From: Celeribacter indicus | GTDB lineage: Bacteria > Pseudomonadota > Alphaproteobacteria > Rhodobacterales > Rhodobacteraceae | Direction of reading: 5' to 3' | DNA length: 64,000 nt | NCBI RefSeq assembly: GCF_000819565.1 | Contig: NZ_CP004396.1 | Coordinates: 1 to 64,000 of the forward strand | Shown: one piece after another, positions 60,551 to 64,000 of the stretch | Layout: the number at the start of each line of letters is the position of its first letter | How positions within the stretch are numbered: the first letter of the stretch is position 1 | The notes under the pieces: model-generated | The model's input: the letters and a program-made list of their open reading frames with translations, nothing else | The model's database searches: none | What the model was told of the DNA's origin: nothing | Translations under genes and position numbers: made by a program

Positions 60551-61947
60551 AACTGCCTCTTCTCATGGGGTCCATGTTGCTGGTGTCCGCCTGCGCCAGT
60601 CCTGCCGTTCTTGAGCGCGCAAAACCAGATCGCGCGGGCTTTGGCAGTGTCGAGACGGGTGCACGCCAGGCTCTAGGGGCCACACCGATCTGGAACCTGT
60701 CTGCCGCGGACCTTGAGGAAACGCGCAAGAGGGTTCACGCCATGGTGCATGGTAAGACCGTCAGCGCCGACACCGCAGTGCAGGTTGCCCTGATAAACAG
60801 TCCCGCACTTCAAGCCAGCTTCGCTGAGCTAGGTCTGTCCTCAACTGACTTATGGGAAGTGGCTATGGGGCCGGTGCCCTCGATCGGTGTGTCAATCTCC
60901 GGGTTGGCTGGCGATGTCACTCGCACACTTGAGGCAACATTAATCAACTCCCTGCTCGACGTGGCAACATCCGCACCGCGGACCCAACTTGCGGAGATTC
61001 GCTTCAGACAATCCGAACTTGCTGCGCTCGCCGACACGATAGACTTGGCCGTTGAAACCCGCCGGGCCTGGATTGAGGCGGTTGGCGCTTTCGAAGCCGC
61101 TGCACTGATCGCTCAAACTCAGGGCACTGCCGAGGCAGCGTCCGAACTTGCTGTGCAACTGGGCCGTACCGGCGCGATGAGCAAGGCCGATCAAGCAAGA
61201 GAGCATGCCTTTACTGCTGAGCTTGCCGCCGAACGTGCAGCCGCCCAATTGGAGGCGCAATTGGCCAAAGAAAAACTGCTTCGGCTGATGGGGCTTTGGG
61301 GTAGCGACACCACTGTATTCGTGCCGGACTCGCTGCCCGCCTTGCCTGGTGGCCCGCGCGTTGCAGGAAATATCGAACAGCTGGCACTGGCAAACCGCGT
61401 AGACCTGGCATCTGGAAAGCTGGAACTCGAGGCGCTCGCGCTGGACTACCGTCTGACCGGGCAAACCCGTATGGTCTCGGACGTCCAGTTGGTGGCTGGT
61501 TTCGACCTGGAACGTGCAGCCGGAGAAACCGAGGCCAATCCAGCGCTTGCTCTAGATTTCGAGATCCCGCTCTACGACACCGGTCCGCTGGTGTCGAAGC
61601 GTGGCCGCATGGCCTATCTGCAGGCAGCGAACAGGCTGGCCCAGCAGGCCGTCGATGCGCGTTCGGACGCACGCATGGCCTATAGGGCCATCACCGGTCG
61701 CCATAGCATCGCGCGGCATTGGCGCGACTCTGTTTTGCCTCTGCGACGCCAGATCGATGACGAAGCGCTGCTGTCCTACAACGGCATGCTGACCTCGACC
61801 TTTGAATTGATCGCTGATGCCCAGGAGGGGCTCGCTTCGCGCCTCTCTGCCGCAGAAGCGAAACGTGACTACTGGCTTGCCGAAACAGACGCGACCGCGG
61901 CGATTTGGGGCGGGGCAATTACTCTGACCGGAGGTAGCGAAGAATGA
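60547..61947 (+). CDS. TolC-family outer-membrane lipoprotein
   Basis: 466 residues. Lipobox VSAC after a short signal. Outer membrane efflux pattern: repeated helices with AVQVALINSPALQASFAELG and ETRRAWIEAVGAFEAAALIA, then the second half LANRVDLASGKLELEALALDY. In copper islands such proteins stand before a multicopper oxidase, as here. ATGA overlap with the oxidase gene. Confidence 0.86.
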   Translation: MKLPLLMGSMLLVSACASPAVLERAKPDRAGFGSVETGARQALGATPIWNLSAADLEETRKRVHAMVHGKTVSADTAVQVALINSPALQASFAELGLSSTDLWEVAMGPVPSIGVSISGLAGDVTRTLEATLINSLLDVATSAPRTQLAEIRFRQSELAALADTIDLAVETRRAWIEAVGAFEAAALIAQTQGTAEAASELAVQLGRTGAMSKADQAREHAFTAELAAERAAAQLEAQLAKEKLLRLMGLWGSDTTVFVPDSLPALPGGPRVAGNIEQLALANRVDLASGKLELEALALDYRLTGQTRMVSDVQLVAGFDLERAAGETEANPALALDFEIPLYDTGPLVSKRGRMAYLQAANRLAQQAVDARSDARMAYRAITGRHSIARHWRDSVLPLRRQIDDEALLSYNGMLTSTFELIADAQEGLASRLSAAEAKRDYWLAETDATAAIWGGAITLTGGSEE

Positions 61948-63311
61948 TGAACCGTCGTCAATTACTGGGCGCGGGATTGACCGCGAGCGCTGGAGCTGTG
62001 CTGGCGAACGCCGGGGCCGCGCAAACACGCTTTCGCGATCTGCCCGAGGCCGCCTTTACCGACAGCCCCTATACACAAGTTCCCCCAAGGCCTTCGGATC
62101 GGTTCGACTACAACCCCGTTGTAACACTGAACGGATGGTCTTTGCCGTATCGCATGAACGGAGATGTAAAGGAGTTCCACCTCGTTGCAGAGCCTGTTGA
62201 AAGGATTATGGCGGACGGGATGATTGCGCGGCTCTGGGGCTACAATGGCCAATCCACCGGACCCACAATCGAAGCGGTCGAAGGCGAGCGGGTGCGTATT
62301 TACGTAACCAACCGTCTTCCGGAACATACCAGCGTGCATTGGCACGGACTGATCCTGCCATCGGGAATGGATGGAGTTGGTGGTTTGTCGCATCCCGGCA
62401 TCCCGCCGGGTAAGACCTTCGTCTACGAGTTCGACCTCATCAAGTCCGGCACCTTCATGTACCACCCGCATGCGGACGAGATGGTACAGATGGCCATGGG
62501 CATGATGGGGCTCTTCATCGTGCATCCGCGCGACCCGGCGTTCATGCCGGTGGACCGGGATTTCGCGTTCCTCCTTGCGGCCTATGACATCGACCCGGGG
62601 ACCTACATCCCGCGCGTGGCCGAGATGACCAATTTCAACATGTGGACCTGGAACAGCCGGATCTTCCCGGACATCGATCCTCTGGTGGTCAACAAGGGAG
62701 ACCGTGTCCGTGTGCGTTGTGGCAACCTGACGATGACCAACCACCCAATTCACATGCATGGCTATGACTTTCAGGTCACCTGTACTGACGGAGGCTGGGT
62801 GCCGGAAAGTGCCCGTTGGCCCGAGGTCTCGATCGACATTCCTGTAGGCGCCATGCGCGCCTACGAGTTCGACGCGATTCACGAAGGTGACTGGGCGATC
62901 CACTGCCACAAGTCGCACCACACCATGAATGCTATGGGCCACGACATCCCTACATTTATTGGCGCCGACAAGTCCCGCCTGACCCAAATGATCCGCCGCC
63001 AGCAGCCTGGCTACATGCCGATGGGCACGGCGGGTATGGCGGATATGGGCGAGATGTCGATGGAGATCCCCGAGAACACCGTGCCGATGATGACCGGATG
63101 GGGGCCGCATGGCCCATTGGAAATGGGTGGCATGTTTAGCGTGGTGAAGGTTCGCGAGGGCATCGACCGCGACGATTACAGCGATCCTGGCTGGTACGAC
63201 AACCCGCCCGGAACACAGGCCTACGAATGGACGGGCGAGCTGCCCGAACATGCATACAACACCAGTCCGAAAACCGTGATCACGCCGCGCGGCGGCGTGC
63301 GGCAGGGCTGA
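61944..63311 (+). CDS. Multicopper oxidase, copper resistance type
   Basis: 455 residues. Twin-arginine-like signal (NRRQLLGAGLTASAG). Copper sites: HWHG, FMYHPHADE, HPIHMHG, and HCHKSHHTMNAMGH, the four His motifs of the family. The Met-rich part (GMADMGEMSMEIPENTVPMM) is typical of cuprous oxidases. Oxidises Cu(I) in the periplasm. Confidence 0.93.
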   Translation: MMNRRQLLGAGLTASAGAVLANAGAAQTRFRDLPEAAFTDSPYTQVPPRPSDRFDYNPVVTLNGWSLPYRMNGDVKEFHLVAEPVERIMADGMIARLWGYNGQSTGPTIEAVEGERVRIYVTNRLPEHTSVHWHGLILPSGMDGVGGLSHPGIPPGKTFVYEFDLIKSGTFMYHPHADEMVQMAMGMMGLFIVHPRDPAFMPVDRDFAFLLAAYDIDPGTYIPRVAEMTNFNMWTWNSRIFPDIDPLVVNKGDRVRVRCGNLTMTNHPIHMHGYDFQVTCTDGGWVPESARWPEVSIDIPVGAMRAYEFDAIHEGDWAIHCHKSHHTMNAMGHDIPTFIGADKSRLTQMIRRQQPGYMPMGTAGMADMGEMSMEIPENTVPMMTGWGPHGPLEMGGMFSVVKVREGIDRDDYSDPGWYDNPPGTQAYEWTGELPEHAYNTSPKTVITPRGGVRQG

Positions 63312-63337
63312 TGCCAGAGCACAGGAGAAACACGCTC

Positions 63338-63814
63338 ATGAAAACTGCACTTTTGACATTGGGGCTGGCCCTGATTCCCGCCCTCGCAATTGCGGACGCC
63401 GGGCACGGCAACGGTCAAATGGCCATCGGCATGCCTGCGATGCATGGCCATGAACCCACGCGAACCATCGATGTGATAATGCGTGAGGACTACGACAAGG
63501 ACGCACCGTTCGTCTTCGAACCCTCCTCGGAAATGACTTTTTCTGAGGGTGAAACCGTGCGCCTGCGCATCACGAACATGGGTGAGGAAACCCACGAGTT
63601 CGTGATGGATTCGATGGCACAAAACGCTGAACACAAAGAGCTGATGGCCAAGTTCCCTGAGATGGAACATGACGACCCTAACGCTGTGCGCCTTGAACCA
63701 GGTGAAGAGGCGGAGATCCTTTGGACTTTCAACAAGGCCGGCAACTTCGAATTCGCCTGCCTGCTGCCCGGCCACTATGAAGGCGGCATGCACGGCGCCC
63801 TTACTGTCAACTGA
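63338..63814 (+). CDS. Periplasmic cupredoxin (plastocyanin-like)
   Basis: 158 residues. Signal MKTALLTLGLALIPALAIAD. The type 1 copper site is visible: His in EETHEFV, then FACLLPGHYEGGM with Cys, His and Met. Met/His-rich N-terminus (MAIGMPAMHGHE). Copper carrier or buffer partner of the oxidase. The start at 63338 follows an AGGAGA site. Confidence 0.9.
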   Translation: MKTALLTLGLALIPALAIADAGHGNGQMAIGMPAMHGHEPTRTIDVIMREDYDKDAPFVFEPSSEMTFSEGETVRLRITNMGEETHEFVMDSMAQNAEHKELMAKFPEMEHDDPNAVRLEPGEEAEILWTFNKAGNFEFACLLPGHYEGGMHGALTVN

Positions 63815-63837
63815 TCTCAAATCAAAGGAAACCAATC

Positions 63838-64000
63838 ATGACCAAATTTTTGACGCTCGCCGCTGCCCTTCTGATGACCGCTGGAACTGCAATTGCTGCT
63901 AGCGATAGTGCCATGTCCTCGGGCACGGTGACCAAGATCGATGCCAAGTGGAACAAGATTACTGTCGACCATGGCCCGCTGGAAAACCTCGACATGCCAG
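63838..64000 (+). CDS. CusF-like periplasmic copper-binding protein (partial)
   Basis: First 54 residues only, cut by the window end. Signal MTKFLTLAAALLMTAGTAIA, then GTVTKIDAKWNKITVDHGPL, the opening strands of CusF-like proteins. AAAGGAA lies upstream. Likely copper chaperone of the same operon. Confidence 0.8.
   Translation, partial: MTKFLTLAAALLMTAGTAIAASDSAMSSGTVTKIDAKWNKITVDHGPLENLDMP

Overview
The window is a block of a conjugative alphaproteobacterial replicon, most likely from Rhodobacteraceae. This rests on the repABC replication genes, high GC with dense antisense open frames, the VirC1/VirC2, MobC/relaxase and VirB set, and an H-NS remnant of the HvrA type. The window starts exactly at the repA start codon and ends inside a copper gene. 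I saw no tRNA, rRNA or CRISPR array.

Layout. 1-3481: repA-repB-repC with an antisense countertranscribed RNA and two identical 16-bp palindromes, probably parS. 3516-6865: a large second ParB-like protein and small plasmid genes. 7102-13256: a bacterial ubiquitin-like conjugation operon (two-domain Ubl, E2-like, JAB-E1 fusion, DUF6527) on the minus strand, divergent from a sigma-factor-like protein, a small acidic protein and an ImmA/IrrE peptidase. The two transcription units share a near-identical 27-bp upstream element. A 1401-bp IS256-type element has split the Ubl operon between E2 and E1. 13253-15010: hns remnant and a second kind of IS256-family element. 15285-31791: a plasmid maintenance block (ssb, DUF932, radC, DUF6878, DUF6915, a RES-Xre toxin-antitoxin pair, a methyltransferase-helicase of the strawberry-notch type, Toprim, DUF2493). 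At least five of these genes, counting the ParB-like gene, carry a similar two-stem hairpin leader with compensatory base changes. A second, inverted copy of the 1401-bp IS lies inside one of these leaders.

32158-39845: a defence-like operon on the minus strand: Fic protein, type IIG-like restriction-methylase, and a GHKL (MutL/MORC-like) ATPase with a C-terminal nuclease-like domain. 40006-46749: conjugation initiation (virC2, virC1, an oriT-like region, mobC, relaxase, VirD4 coupling protein). 46953-47782: a 37-residue ORF and a nickel/cobalt-type transporter. 59210-47903 (minus strand): a VirB type IV secretion operon with two lytic transglycosylases, one of which carries VirB5-like ends. 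59930-64000: a copper-resistance cluster (His-rich exported protein, lipoprotein, TolC-like channel, multicopper oxidase, cupredoxin, CusF-like start).

As a whole the replicon carries its own copying, partition, transfer, addiction and defence functions plus metal-resistance cargo. The least-described parts are the Ubl operon with its sigma/peptidase switch, the hairpin leader family, and the MORC-like restriction operon.
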